NCBI RefSeq assembly: GCF_000971215.1
Contig: NZ_BBMA01000002.1
Location: 479,111 to 543,110 of the forward strand
Source of the DNA: Demequina silvatica
Lineage (GTDB): Bacteria; Actinomycetota; Actinomycetes; Actinomycetales; Demequinaceae
DNA length: 64,000 nt
Direction: 5' to 3'
Part shown: positions 7,928 to 16,679 of the stretch, in pieces
Numbering within the stretch: position 1 is the stretch's first letter
Layout of the letters: every line of letters begins with the position of its first letter
Position numbers and translations under genes: made by a program
Notes under the pieces: generated by a model
The model's input: only the letters and a program-made list of their open reading frames with translations
Told to the model about the DNA's origin: nothing
Databases searched by the model: none

Positions 7928-10066
7928 TCAGCCGCGGGCGCCGAGCGTCAGCGCCACCGTGGCCGCGTCCTTCGCGCGCGCGTCGCCGAGCCAGCCGAGC
8001 TCCACGCCGGGGTCGAACCGCCTTCCGCGGCCCATCGCGACGGACAGCGCGCCCAGGCAGGCCTCGGCGGCGTGGTCGATCGCGAGCGCGTCGCCGGCCG
8101 CGGCCGGCAGGGCGTGCGGCTCGGCATCCTCCTGTGCCTCCCACGCGCGCAGCAACGGCGCCGCATCGGGGATCAGGGAGCCGATGCGGCGGGCGGCCGC
8201 GTGCCTGGCCTTGCGGTGCCTCGCGAGCACGGATGGGTCGATGACCAGGGACGACGCCTCGAACGGGCGTGCGCGGCGCAGCCCGGACGTCGCGCCCACG
8301 AGCATGACGGCGGCGATCCCGCTCGCCTCCGCGCGCCGGCCGTGCCACGTGCGCTCCGCGGCGGCCACCACCGCGGACTCCGCCCCGGTGAGGCGGCGCA
8401 GCATGCGCGGCGCGGCCGCGACCGCGACGCCCGCCACCTGAGGGTGACCGGCGATGAGCTCGACCGTGTCGGCCAGCTGCGCCGGGGAGGGCAGCGCGCC
8501 CCACCGGCCCCACGAGTCGGGCGCGGTCGCCCAGCCGGACCAGGCGGCGAAGCCGGAGGCGCCGCCGAGCACCAGGGCCCGCTCCCACGCGGCGGAGATC
8601 TCGTCCGGGAGGTCGGGCAACTCGATGGTCACGGTGACAGGGCGGTCGAGCGCGTCGAGCGCGCTCTTCACCTCGTCGCCCGACCAGGATCCGGGCCAGC
8701 CCACCGCCACCAGGCCGCCGTCGGCGTCCTCGGCGGCCGCCAGCGGCGCCACGCCCCCGCGACGGGACGCGGGCCGGTCGGTCTCGCGCGCGAGCTCCGC
8801 GTGGAGGGCGCGCTCCGCGAGCAGGTGCGCCTGCGCGGGGCGCACCCCGGCGGCGAGCGCGGCCGCGCCGGCGTCGGCTCCGGCGAGCACCCGCAGCGTC
8901 GGGCTCGCTCCGGCCGCGACCGCGGGGACCGTGTCGAGGGCGCGCGCGTGGGGCGCGGACGCAAGCAGCCGGGCCGGCACGTCGCGCTTGACGCCGTGGA
9001 AGCCCACTCCGGCGGAGACGGCGCGCGCCGCGATGCCGGCGAGTCCCACGCCCACCACCTCGGCGGACGCGGTGCGCGTGGTGACCGGCACGTTGCCGCG
9101 GGGCGCTGGCCGGCGGGCGTACTCGTCGAGGTCGCCGATCACGCGGACGCCGGCGGCGCGGGCCTCGCGCACGCCGCGCGCGGCGACCTCGACGGCCGTG
9201 TCCAGCCACGCGTCCGGGAGCGCGAGGGTGCCCTCCTCGGGCGCGGGGGTGCGGACCCGCTGGAGCCCGCCGATCAGGCCGCCGCGCACCGCGGGGCGGT
9301 ACAGCGCGGCCGGCCAGCGGTGCGGCTCGAGCCCGGCGTTGACGGCGCGCAGCAGCTCGACCTCCTCGAGCGACAGCCCGCGGTTCGCCTGGAACGCGTT
9401 GATGCGCTGCGGCTGGAGCGTGCCCTCGGGCACGTCGAGCAGCGCCTCGAACGAGCGGTAGACGCGGTCGGGGTGCTCGCGGTCGAGCACCACCACGGTG
9501 ATGCGGTCGGGGTCGACGATGGTCGACCAGCGCTCGGCGAGCTCGCCCAGGTCGTGCCGCGGCCAGAAGTTCGGGGTGGTGACGCTGCCCGGCTCGCCCG
9601 TGAACACGTCCTCGAGCCACGCGTCGAAGGACACCGTGCGGCGCTCCTTGACGTACTGCTGCCATATCGAGGGCAGCATCGACACGAAGTTGCGCACGGT
9701 GAGCACGATCCGCACGTCCGCGCCCAGGTCGTCGACCAGGCGGCGGATGCGGGCGGGGGTGGCGGCGGCCAGGTGCTCCGCGCTGATGAAGGCGCGCTTG
9801 CCCGAGGCGTGGACGTCGGCGACGAACTCCTCCCAGCGCCGCTCGGCTGCGGGGCTCGCGACGTCGGCGCGCTTCATGGTCCACAGGAACGCGGTCTCGT
9901 CGCTGTGGTGCGCCGCGTTGCCGGGGTACACCACGCCCTGCTCGGAGAGCCGCTCCCGCGCGGCGGCGGCGGCCACCTGGATCGCGGTGGTCGCGGACTT
10001 GTGCATGCCGATGTGGATCACGTGGCGTCCGGAGGGGGTCCGGCCGTCCAGGGAGTCCGGGGTCAT
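7928..10066 (-). CDS. Sulfotransferase family protein with long C-terminal extension (copy 2)
   Basis: A 712-residue protein whose first 330 residues are sulfotransferase-like: HIGMHKSATTAIQ at 18-30 as the PAPS loop, then FISAEHL and a VLTVRNFVSMLPSIWQQ segment matching the 3'-phosphate-binding region, and an NRGLSLEEVELLRAVNAGL helix shared with the other copies. The remaining 350 or so residues are Ala-rich with no domain I recognise, including a GWPGSWSGDEV segment. The frame stays open far upstream of the real start; I chose the ATG with AAGGAG 7 nt ahead of it. It follows the DUF6716-like gene by 14 nt. Inferred role: transfer of sulfate to the locus glycan. Confidence 0.7.
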   Translation of the reverse strand: MTPDSLDGRTPSGRHVIHIGMHKSATTAIQVAAAAARERLSEQGVVYPGNAAHHSDETAFLWTMKRADVASPAAERRWEEFVADVHASGKRAFISAEHLAAATPARIRRLVDDLGADVRIVLTVRNFVSMLPSIWQQYVKERRTVSFDAWLEDVFTGEPGSVTTPNFWPRHDLGELAERWSTIVDPDRITVVVLDREHPDRVYRSFEALLDVPEGTLQPQRINAFQANRGLSLEEVELLRAVNAGLEPHRWPAALYRPAVRGGLIGGLQRVRTPAPEEGTLALPDAWLDTAVEVAARGVREARAAGVRVIGDLDEYARRPAPRGNVPVTTRTASAEVVGVGLAGIAARAVSAGVGFHGVKRDVPARLLASAPHARALDTVPAVAAGASPTLRVLAGADAGAAALAAGVRPAQAHLLAERALHAELARETDRPASRRGGVAPLAAAEDADGGLVAVGWPGSWSGDEVKSALDALDRPVTVTIELPDLPDEISAAWERALVLGGASGFAAWSGWATAPDSWGRWGALPSPAQLADTVELIAGHPQVAGVAVAAAPRMLRRLTGAESAVVAAAERTWHGRRAEASGIAAVMLVGATSGLRRARPFEASSLVIDPSVLARHRKARHAAARRIGSLIPDAAPLLRAWEAQEDAEPHALPAAAGDALAIDHAAEACLGALSVAMGRGRRFDPGVELGWLGDARAKDAATVALTLGARG

Positions 10067-10080
10067 GGCGTCTCCTTCGC

Positions 10081-11286
10081 TCACTTCCGGCGCCCCCGCA
10101 CTGTCGATTCGAGCCACCGTACCAGCGGGCGTGCGAGCCGCATCAGGCGGCCGGTGAGGCTGGTGTCCGCGTCGCCGAGCGCGACGGCGCGACGGAACAT
10201 GCGCCTGCGCAGCTGCAGCGGGGATGCGAGCCGGTCGGGCAGCGGCGCCGGGTCGCCCGGCTCCATGCCGCGCGCGACCTCGACCCAGTCGTCGTCGCCG
10301 TGGAAGTAGTTGGCCGCCAGCCAGTCGGGGTCGGGCGCACGGAAGCGCCGTGCCTCGAGGTCCGCGAGCCCGCCGAACAGGCCCGACCCCTCGAACACCG
10401 CGTTGATGACGTCGGCGCTCACGCCGAACTCGTCGAGGACCAGGGTGGGCACCCCGGCGGCGATCGCTTCGAGCGCGGCGGTCGAGCTCACCGTCACGAA
10501 CCCCTCGCAGTCGCCCAGGTACGCGCGCAGCGGGCCCTGCGCGAACACCAGGTTCCCGGGCAGGTCCATCCCCTCGGCCAGCGCGTCGTACGGCGCGGCC
10601 TCCTTGTGGGTCTGCGCCTCGCCGGCGACGCCGCGCAGCTTGACCACCACGTCGAGCTCGGGGTGCGCCGCCGCGAGGGCGCCGAGCGACGCGAGCAGGC
10701 GGCGGCGGTCCTCCAGCGCGGCCGGCACCAGGGCCTGCGGCGCGAAGACGATGCGGGGGCGGGGCGAGCGGCCCACCTCCTGGTCCTCGATGAGCGAGGC
10801 GAGACCCACCGCGCGGAGGCGTCCCTGCGGCAGCGTCTCCGCGACGGCGTCGCGCTCCCGCTCGGAGTGGACCACCATGAGGTCGCAGGCGGCGCGCAGG
10901 CGCAGCCCCAGCTCGGTGGGCGGGTACCAGATGCCGGGGATGCCGGCCGCGACCACGGTCGCGGCGCGACGCCCGCCGAGCCGCTCGAGCAGCAGCAGCT
11001 CGATGAGCGGGCCGCGGCATGCGAGCAGCAGCAGCGCGGGGGGCGTCAACCGCAGCCGCGACACCAGCGCGTCCATCCCGATGATCGCGGGCGCCGCGGA
11101 CAGCCGGCCGTCGACGGCCGCGTCCATCTGCGCGGCGCTCGGGGTGACGGCGTTGCGGACCACCAGCAGCTCGACGTCGTACGTTTCGCGCAGGTCCTCG
11201 GCACGCCGCACGGCCCACTTCAGGTACGAGTCGGAGTCCGCGACCACCAGGGCGCGCGGACGGGGGGCGGGCGTGGGCTCAGCCAC
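10081..11286 (-). CDS. Putative GT-B glycosyltransferase (DUF6716-like)
   Basis: A 401-residue protein resembling the actinobacterial DUF6716 'putative glycosyltransferase' group. The N-terminus has an ALVVADSDSYLKWA strand-loop. The second half has an IVFAPQALVP strand and a FVTVSSTAALEAIAAGVPTLVLDEFG segment, which is the classic GT-B nucleotide-sugar site (S-S-T-A...E-A...G-x-P) also seen in CDP-glycerol and sialic acid transferases. The C-terminal 50 residues are basic. It overlaps the NeuA-HAD fusion gene by 8 nt, so it is tightly coupled to production of the activated sugar. The assignment is by fold pattern, and the donor is inferred to be CMP-nonulosonate. Confidence 0.6.
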   Translation of the reverse strand: MAEPTPAPRPRALVVADSDSYLKWAVRRAEDLRETYDVELLVVRNAVTPSAAQMDAAVDGRLSAAPAIIGMDALVSRLRLTPPALLLLACRGPLIELLLLERLGGRRAATVVAAGIPGIWYPPTELGLRLRAACDLMVVHSERERDAVAETLPQGRLRAVGLASLIEDQEVGRSPRPRIVFAPQALVPAALEDRRRLLASLGALAAAHPELDVVVKLRGVAGEAQTHKEAAPYDALAEGMDLPGNLVFAQGPLRAYLGDCEGFVTVSSTAALEAIAAGVPTLVLDEFGVSADVINAVFEGSGLFGGLADLEARRFRAPDPDWLAANYFHGDDDWVEVARGMEPGDPAPLPDRLASPLQLRRRMFRRAVALGDADTSLTGRLMRLARPLVRWLESTVRGRRK

Positions 11287-12427
11287 GGGCCGCGAGGATC
11301 GCCTCGGCGAGCTCGCGCACCGCTCCGCGCCCGCCGGGCCGCGTGAGGACCACGCGCGCGACCGCGGCGGCGCGCGGGTGCGCGTCCGCGGGCACCACGG
11401 CCCAGCCGACGGCCTCGAGGCAGGGCAGGTCGGGCAGGTCGTTGCCCACGTACGCCACGCGGTCGAGCGGCACGCCCTTCTCCGCGCACCAGCGCTCGAG
11501 GTAGGGCAGCTTGTCCTCGACGTCGTGCGAGACCTCGATGCCTAGCTTGCGCGCCCGCGCCGCGACCACGGGGTTCTCCTCGCGCGACAGGATCAGCATC
11601 GGCAGCCCCGCCTTGCGCAGCATCGCGATCCCCATGCCGTCGGAGCGGCTCACGGTCACCGACTCGACGCCGTTCTGGTCCACGGTCGCGGTGTCCTCGG
11701 TGTGGACGCCGTCGAAGTCCATCACCAGCGCGTCGACGTCCACCGGGGCGGGCGCGTCGAGCAGGGAGGCGAGGGCGCGCGCGGAGGCGAGCTCGTGCGC
11801 ATCGTCGATCTCGATGCCGGTGGCGGCGGAGACCTCCGCGATGCCCACGCGGCCGAAGAAGCGGAAGCCGGACTCGCGGAAGCCCGCGACGTCCATCACG
11901 TAGAAGGCGCCGGTCTCCTGGTAGTGCGGCTCGCGGTCCTGGCGGCGCGGTCGGAACGAGTGGTCGTGGTTGACGCCGGTGGCGCCCGACTCCCCCTGCT
12001 GCCACAGGAACGCGTAGGTCTCGAACGCGGAGAACATCGAGTCGTGCTCGCCCGCGAGCACGGAGGCCACGGCGCCGTCGAGCGCGGCGGGGTCCATGAA
12101 CGGCGACGTCGCCTGGAGGAACGCGAGCGCCTGCGGCTCGATGCCGCGCACGGCGAGCGCGTCGAGACCGTGCAGCAGCGCCGCCTCGGAGGTCGCGAGG
12201 TCGCCCGCGATCTCGGCGGGACGGTCGATCACGTCGCCGCCGGCGGCCCGCGCGGCGGCCGCGATCTCCGCATCGTCCGTGGACACGAACACGCCGTCGA
12301 TCGACGGCGCGGCCAGCGCCGCCCTCACGGCGCGCGCGACGAGCGGCACGCCGCCCACCCGCGCGACGTTCTTCCCTGGCACGCCCTTGGACCCGCCGCG
12401 GGCGGGGATGATGGCGACGGCACGCAT
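11279..12427 (-). CDS. CMP-nonulosonate synthetase fused to a KDO8P-type HAD phosphatase
   Basis: A 382-residue two-domain protein. Residues 1-228 are a NeuA-type cytidylyltransferase: IIPARGGSKGVPGKN at 6-20, FVSTDD at 47-52 and LQATSPF at 104-110. Residues 229-382 are a C0-type HAD phosphatase like KDO8P phosphatase or Kdn-9-P phosphatase: nucleophile motif DFDGVHT at 237-243, LSREE near 280-284, and YVGNDLPDLP at 327-336. The fusion suggests the pathway goes through a nonulosonate 9-phosphate that is dephosphorylated and activated by one polypeptide. The start is 1 nt after the upstream stop, and the end overlaps the next gene by 8 nt. The gene that makes the six-carbon precursor is not in the window. 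Confidence 0.88.
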   Translation of the reverse strand: MRAVAIIPARGGSKGVPGKNVARVGGVPLVARAVRAALAAPSIDGVFVSTDDAEIAAAARAAGGDVIDRPAEIAGDLATSEAALLHGLDALAVRGIEPQALAFLQATSPFMDPAALDGAVASVLAGEHDSMFSAFETYAFLWQQGESGATGVNHDHSFRPRRQDREPHYQETGAFYVMDVAGFRESGFRFFGRVGIAEVSAATGIEIDDAHELASARALASLLDAPAPVDVDALVMDFDGVHTEDTATVDQNGVESVTVSRSDGMGIAMLRKAGLPMLILSREENPVVAARARKLGIEVSHDVEDKLPYLERWCAEKGVPLDRVAYVGNDLPDLPCLEAVGWAVVPADAHPRAAAVARVVLTRPGGRGAVRELAEAILAARG

Positions 12428-12428
12428 G

Positions 12429-13397
12429 TCAGTCCTCCTCGGATTCGGCCTCGTCGGCCCGCGCGAGGTACGCGAGCGTCTCACGGAACGTCTGGTCGGC
12501 GCGGGGGGTCCACCACTCGTCGTGGACCGCGGTGACGGTCATGACGGTGCCCACGGGGAGCACGCGTGCGAGCGTGGCGCCCGTGCTCGACGGCAGCGAG
12601 TGGACCTGGGCGACGCCGCGGGCGCTGCCGAGCACGATCTCGGCGGGCAGCCCCGGCTCGACCACCGCGAGCCCGGCGGCGCGGAGCCGGTCGAGCGCGG
12701 CCGGGTCCTCGCGCCGGTGCGGCAGATAGGTCGCGTCCGCGCCGTGCGCGGCGGCCCAGGCCTCGTACCGGGCGGCGTCGACGTAGCCGTCGACGGCGAG
12801 CGCGGAGCCCAGCACCACCACGGACCGCAGGTCCACGGGCGGCTGCGCGTCGAGGGAGCGCAGCCACGCGTAGCGGTTGGGGACGATGCGGGCGCCGGGT
12901 ACCGCGGGCATGCGCGGGTGGTCGGCGTAGGCGGTGACCAGGGTGATGCGTCCCGCGCGGGCGGCGGCCCGCAGCCGGGAGCCGGTGAGGCTGCCCAGGG
13001 TCCGCTGCACCGCGGACTCGCGCTGGCCCATCCGGGAGAAGCGCTCGATGCCGGCGAGGACGGCGGCGAGGTGCAGCGCGGCGGAGCCGTCGTCGACCAC
13101 CACGAGGTCGCGCGTGCCGGTCGCGGTCACCACGGCGCGGAACTGCCCCGAGAACGCGTCGCCGACCAGCCTGCGGGAGGCGTCCCTGAAGCGCGGGTCG
13201 GTGGCGGAGGCGGCCTCCGCGAGCGTCACGCCCGCGGGCAGGTAAGGCTCGAGCCACCGGGAGGTGTCCTCGAGCTGGGCGACGCCGCGCCGCAGCAGGA
13301 TGAGGGTGGCCTCATCGAGGCCGGCCGCCGCCTCGACAGCGTTGATGAGCTGGAGGGGCGACTCGACCCAGCCGATGCGCGGGTCGGCGACGGTCAC
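12429..13397 (-). CDS. Putative sialyltransferase-like protein of the glycan locus
   Basis: A 322-residue protein starting at a GTG that overlaps the exporter ATPase stop as GTGA. It opens with RIGWVESPLQLINAVEA; the S-P-L-Q-L motif close to the N-terminus resembles bacterial sialyltransferase families of the GT-B type (GT52 and polysialyltransferase groups). A later VVLGSALAVDGYVD segment and an HRRED segment fit the second Rossmann half. The frame extends 24 codons upstream but without a better start. Placed between the exporter and the CMP-sugar synthetase, it most likely transfers the activated nonulosonic acid. I recognise the pattern, not a proven member, so the call is tentative. Confidence 0.5.
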   Translation of the reverse strand: MTVADPRIGWVESPLQLINAVEAAAGLDEATLILLRRGVAQLEDTSRWLEPYLPAGVTLAEAASATDPRFRDASRRLVGDAFSGQFRAVVTATGTRDLVVVDDGSAALHLAAVLAGIERFSRMGQRESAVQRTLGSLTGSRLRAAARAGRITLVTAYADHPRMPAVPGARIVPNRYAWLRSLDAQPPVDLRSVVVLGSALAVDGYVDAARYEAWAAAHGADATYLPHRREDPAALDRLRAAGLAVVEPGLPAEIVLGSARGVAQVHSLPSSTGATLARVLPVGTVMTVTAVHDEWWTPRADQTFRETLAYLARADEAESEED

Positions 13398-14128
13398 TGC
13401 GACTTCTTGTAGGCGCGGACGACCTCCTTGGGGTCGCCGTCCGCCTTGAGCGTGCCGTGGTCGATCCACAGCACGCGCGTGCAGGTGTCCATGATCGAGC
13501 GCATCGAGTGGCTCACCAGGAACACGGTTCCCGCCTGCTCACGCAGCTCGCGGATGCGCTGCTCGCTCTTGGCGCGGAAGTCCTTGTCGCCCACCGCGAG
13601 GGCCTCGTCGACCAGCAGGATCTGGTGGTCGCGCGAGATCGCGATGGAGAAGCGCAGGCGCGCCGCCATGCCGGACGAGTACGCCTTCATGGGCATGTCG
13701 ATGAACTCGCGGATGCCGGAGAACTCGATGATCCCCTCGCGGCGCTGCTCGACCTCCTCGGGGGTCATGCCGAGCGCGAGGCCGCCGAGCATGACGTTCT
13801 TCTCGCCGGTGAGGTCGCTGATGAGCGCGGCGTTGACGCCGAGCAGGGCCGGGCGCGACACGGAGTACACGGCACCCTTGACCGGCTGCTGCAGGCCGGC
13901 GATCGCGCGCATCAGCGTCGACTTGCCGGAGCCGTTGTGGCCGATCACGCCGATCGACTCGCCCTCGTAGGCGGCGAAGGACACGCCCTTGAGCGCCTTC
14001 ACGATGCGCACGCCGCGCTGGCGCTGCATGAGCGAGCGACGGTCGGACGCGGCCTTGCCGGAGGCGAACGTCTTGTACTGCACGTGGATGTCGTCCACCA
14101 CGATGGTGGGCTTGCGGGGCTCAGTCAC
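13394..14128 (-). CDS. ABC polysaccharide exporter, ATP-binding subunit (TagH/KpsT/Wzt type)
   Basis: A 244-residue ATPase. The Walker A motif GHNGSGKST is at 63-71, the signature is the degenerate YSSGM typical of polysaccharide and teichoic acid exporters instead of LSGGQ, and Walker B is ILLVDEALAVGD. An N-terminal stretch of about 45 residues rich in Arg/Lys precedes the first strand, as in TagH-type proteins. There is no carbohydrate-binding C-terminal domain, so the length is the short KpsT form. It overlaps the permease gene by 8 nt and the downstream transferase by GTGA. It powers export of the assembled glycan across the membrane. Confidence 0.92.
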   Translation of the reverse strand: MTEPRKPTIVVDDIHVQYKTFASGKAASDRRSLMQRQRGVRIVKALKGVSFAAYEGESIGVIGHNGSGKSTLMRAIAGLQQPVKGAVYSVSRPALLGVNAALISDLTGEKNVMLGGLALGMTPEEVEQRREGIIEFSGIREFIDMPMKAYSSGMAARLRFSIAISRDHQILLVDEALAVGDKDFRAKSEQRIRELREQAGTVFLVSHSMRSIMDTCTRVLWIDHGTLKADGDPKEVVRAYKKSQ

Positions 14129-14984
14129 GGCCGTAGCGCTCCTCGGCGGTCCAGAAGAAGAAGACGCCCGCGATCAGGGTGACGACGGAGGCGATCGCGG
14201 CGATGACCGCGAGCTGCGTCATGTCCGTCTCGGAGCCCATGAACGCCCAGCGCACCAGCTCCACGAAGTCGTGGATGGGGTTGAGGCGCGCCGCCGTAAG
14301 CATCCAGTGGGGCTGGTCCGCGAGCACCTGCTCGAGCGAGTAGAAGATACCCGTGGTGTAGAAGATCAGGCGCGTGATGACCGGGATGACCTCGGTGACG
14401 TCGCGCACGTGCACCGTGAGGCGGGCCGCGATGAGCGCGACGCCCAGGTTGAACATGGTCATGAACGCGAGGATCACGGGCACCAGCAGCCAGGTCCACA
14501 TGGGGAACTCGCCGAAGCCGATGAGGATGAACACCAGGACCGCCATCATCGGCACGAGCTCGTAGAGGTTGCGCAGCACGGCGGCCACGGGCAGCAGCAT
14601 GCGCGGGAAGCTGAGGCTGCGCACCAGGGACGTGTTGCCGGTGATGGACCGGGCGCCCTGGGCGAAGGACTTGCTGAAGAACGTGAAGATGAAGAAGCCC
14701 GTCACCAGGAACGGGATGAAGTTGATGCCCTCGCGGGTGTCCTTGGGCAGGATCACGCCGAAGATGAGGCCGTACACGGCGGCCTGGAGCAGCGGGCTCA
14801 GCACCACCCAGAAGAGGCCCAGGCGGTTCTGGTTGAGGCTGCCCTCGATGCGGTACTGCGCGAGCCGCACCGCGAAGTGACGGCGCTGCCACATCTCCTT
14901 GAGATACGTGGGCAGCGCCTGTCGCGCGCCAACGCGCGGCAGGCCCGCCTCCCGCGCGAGCGCGGCGTAGTCGATCTCGGTCAC
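14121..14984 (-). CDS. ABC polysaccharide exporter, permease subunit (TagG/KpsM/Wzm type)
   Basis: A 287-residue membrane protein of the ABC-2 exporter family with about six hydrophobic segments, including LLQAAVYGLIFGVILP, VTGFFIFTFFSKSF, and a last helix near the C-terminus (VIAAIASVVTLIAGVFFFWTA; hydrophobic run split here for length). The 'FFIFTFFSKS' and 'NPIHDFVELVRWAFMG' segments are family hallmarks. It partners the ATPase that overlaps it by 8 nt. Together they form the exporter for the locus product, placing the pathway in the ABC-dependent class rather than the Wzy-dependent one. Confidence 0.9.
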   Translation of the reverse strand: MTEIDYAALAREAGLPRVGARQALPTYLKEMWQRRHFAVRLAQYRIEGSLNQNRLGLFWVVLSPLLQAAVYGLIFGVILPKDTREGINFIPFLVTGFFIFTFFSKSFAQGARSITGNTSLVRSLSFPRMLLPVAAVLRNLYELVPMMAVLVFILIGFGEFPMWTWLLVPVILAFMTMFNLGVALIAARLTVHVRDVTEVIPVITRLIFYTTGIFYSLEQVLADQPHWMLTAARLNPIHDFVELVRWAFMGSETDMTQLAVIAAIASVVTLIAGVFFFWTAEERYGRD

Positions 14985-15006
14985 ACGTCTCCTCGGGGTG
15001 AATGCC

Positions 15007-16032
15007 TCAACGTCCTGCGAAGGCGTTGTGCCCCCTGCTGGGAATGAGGATACCGAACAGGCATCCGGCGCCCCAAGACAGGTGCATGGTCGGGAGCACG
15101 CCGAGCAGGCGCAGGCGCACGCCCGGCGGGACGTCCGCCCGGAGCGCGGTGAGCAGCACCCACGCCGGGTAGACGACGAACGGCAGCGCGCCCACGATCG
15201 CGAGCACGGCGCCGACGGTGCCGCCCGCCACCGCGCCGGCGACCAGCAGGGCCGCGCCGATCACGAGCCCCACCAGCAGCGCCGGCGGGACGTAGTAGCG
15301 CAGCGGGACACGGCCCGCGAGGCGGCGGATGATCTCCCCGCGCCAGCGGCCGGACGCGTGGAACTGCTTCGCGAGGGCTTTAACGGAGGAGCGCGGCCGG
15401 TAGACCACGTCGAGCGCGGGCTCGAACCACACCAGCCCGCCGCGCGCGATGAGCCGGCGGTTGAGGTCCCAGTCCTCGCCGCGCGACAGCGACTCGTCGA
15501 AGCCGCCGATCGCGAGCACCGCCGCGCGGTCGAACACGCCCAGGTAGGCGGACTCGGCCGGGCCGGCCTCGCCGCCCGTGTGGTAGACGGCGCCGCCCAG
15601 CCCGCCAGGCGAGTTGTAGCCCCAGGCGACGGCCTGCTCGTACGGGGTGCGCCCCTCGGCGTGCATGCGGCCGCCCAGGTTGACGGCCCCCGCGGCGCGC
15701 AGCGAGCGCACTGCCGTCGCGGCGTAGCCCGCGGGCAGCACCGAGTGCGCGTCGACGCGGACCACCACGGGGAAGCGCGCCTCCGCGATGCCGATGTTCA
15801 TGGACTGCGAGATCGCGTTGCGCGGGTTGCGCAGCACCCGGATCTCGGCGTGGAGCTCGGCGAGGCCCGCGACCACCTCGTCGGTGCGGTCGGTGGAGGC
15901 GCCCAGCACCAGCAGGATCTCGCGCTGGTCGAGACCGTCCTGGGCGAGGATGCTGTGGACGGCGGCGGCGACGTACCCCTCCTCGTTGAGGACGGGCATG
16001 ATGAAGCTCACCCGGATCGCGTCGGCGTTCAC
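15007..16032 (-). CDS. Membrane-associated family 2 glycosyltransferase
   Basis: A 341-residue GT2 protein starting at a GTG that overlaps the upstream stop as GTGA. SFIMPVLNEEGYV opens the GT-A domain, GASTDRT at 44-50 replaces the common DGSTD, and VVRVDAHS near residue 90 supplies the metal-binding Asp. FDESLSRGEDWDLNRRL is the conserved ED motif. The C-terminal third contains two or three hydrophobic helices around YVPPALLVGLVIGAALL and VLAIVGALPFVVYP, so it is anchored in the membrane. Proteins of this form often start or extend lipid-linked glycans (e.g. succinoglycan-type transferases). Here it would build the polymer core. Confidence 0.85.
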   Translation of the reverse strand: MNADAIRVSFIMPVLNEEGYVAAAVHSILAQDGLDQREILLVLGASTDRTDEVVAGLAELHAEIRVLRNPRNAISQSMNIGIAEARFPVVVRVDAHSVLPAGYAATAVRSLRAAGAVNLGGRMHAEGRTPYEQAVAWGYNSPGGLGGAVYHTGGEAGPAESAYLGVFDRAAVLAIGGFDESLSRGEDWDLNRRLIARGGLVWFEPALDVVYRPRSSVKALAKQFHASGRWRGEIIRRLAGRVPLRYYVPPALLVGLVIGAALLVAGAVAGGTVGAVLAIVGALPFVVYPAWVLLTALRADVPPGVRLRLLGVLPTMHLSWGAGCLFGILIPSRGHNAFAGR

Positions 16033-16679
16033 GTGTTCCTTCCTACGGGCAGCAGGCGGCGGATCAGCGCACCCGTGCTCAGCGAGTCGAGGCTCGGCCC
16101 CGTGCGGTCGCGCTCGCGCGGGTCGCACAGGAGCGGCGTGCCGTCCGGATCCTCGAAGGCGAGGCCGTGGCCCAGCAGGACCGAGACGGCGCCGGCGACC
16201 GCCGCCTGAGCGGTCGCGGCATCAAGCATCTCATCCGTCCGCGGCTCGCCGGGCGTCGCGTACAGGGCGTGCAGCACGCCGCCGCGCACCACGGACCGGC
16301 GCACGTCGGCCGGGGTGGGGGTGCCGTCGAGTCCGCGGTCGATCGCGGCGAGCAGCCGGAGCTCGCCGGCGGTGAGGGGTCGCGGCTCGGCGACGGGGGT
16401 CCCGGCCGCGGCACCCAGGCCGCCGGCGGAGGGGCGGACGATGCGCGCGTCGGGTCCCGCGGCACGCACCAGTCTGCGGGCGCGCACCCAGGCGCGGGCG
16501 GTCGCGATCGCGAGCGACGGGACGCGCTCGCCGGCGGCCATCGCGTCCTGGCGGTCGAGCACGGCCGCGAGGCGCGGCGGGCGCAGGATCACCAGCTGCG
16601 GCCCGGGCGTCCGCATCGCGTGCGCGGCGGCCAGCGCGCGCCGGTCAGCGCGGCACAGCGTGACCGCGGCGCGCCTCAT
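16029..16679 (-). CDS. Short protein resembling only the C-terminal part of the sulfotransferases
   Basis: A 216-residue protein coupled by ATGA to the upstream sulfotransferase and by GTGA to the downstream GT2. It has no PAPS-binding loop. Residues from about 120 on, with LTAGELRLLAAIDRGL and RRSVVRGGVLHAL, resemble by eye LSLEEVELLRAVNAGL and YRPAVRGGLIGGL of the large sulfotransferase at 7928-10066. It may be a degenerate or split paralogue, or an accessory subunit. The N-terminal 80 residues are not recognised. Function unknown. Confidence 0.6.
   Translation of the reverse strand: MRRAAVTLCRADRRALAAAHAMRTPGPQLVILRPPRLAAVLDRQDAMAAGERVPSLAIATARAWVRARRLVRAAGPDARIVRPSAGGLGAAAGTPVAEPRPLTAGELRLLAAIDRGLDGTPTPADVRRSVVRGGVLHALYATPGEPRTDEMLDAATAQAAVAGAVSVLLGHGLAFEDPDGTPLLCDPRERDRTGPSLDSLSTGALIRRLLPVGRNT

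Noticed and set aside
7928-11218. A continuous minus-strand frame of over 1000 codons spanning two genes
   Set aside because: The upstream half overlaps the well-supported DUF6716-like gene in another frame, is Arg-rich nonsense, and a proper ribosome site marks the internal start. High GC explains the absence of stops.
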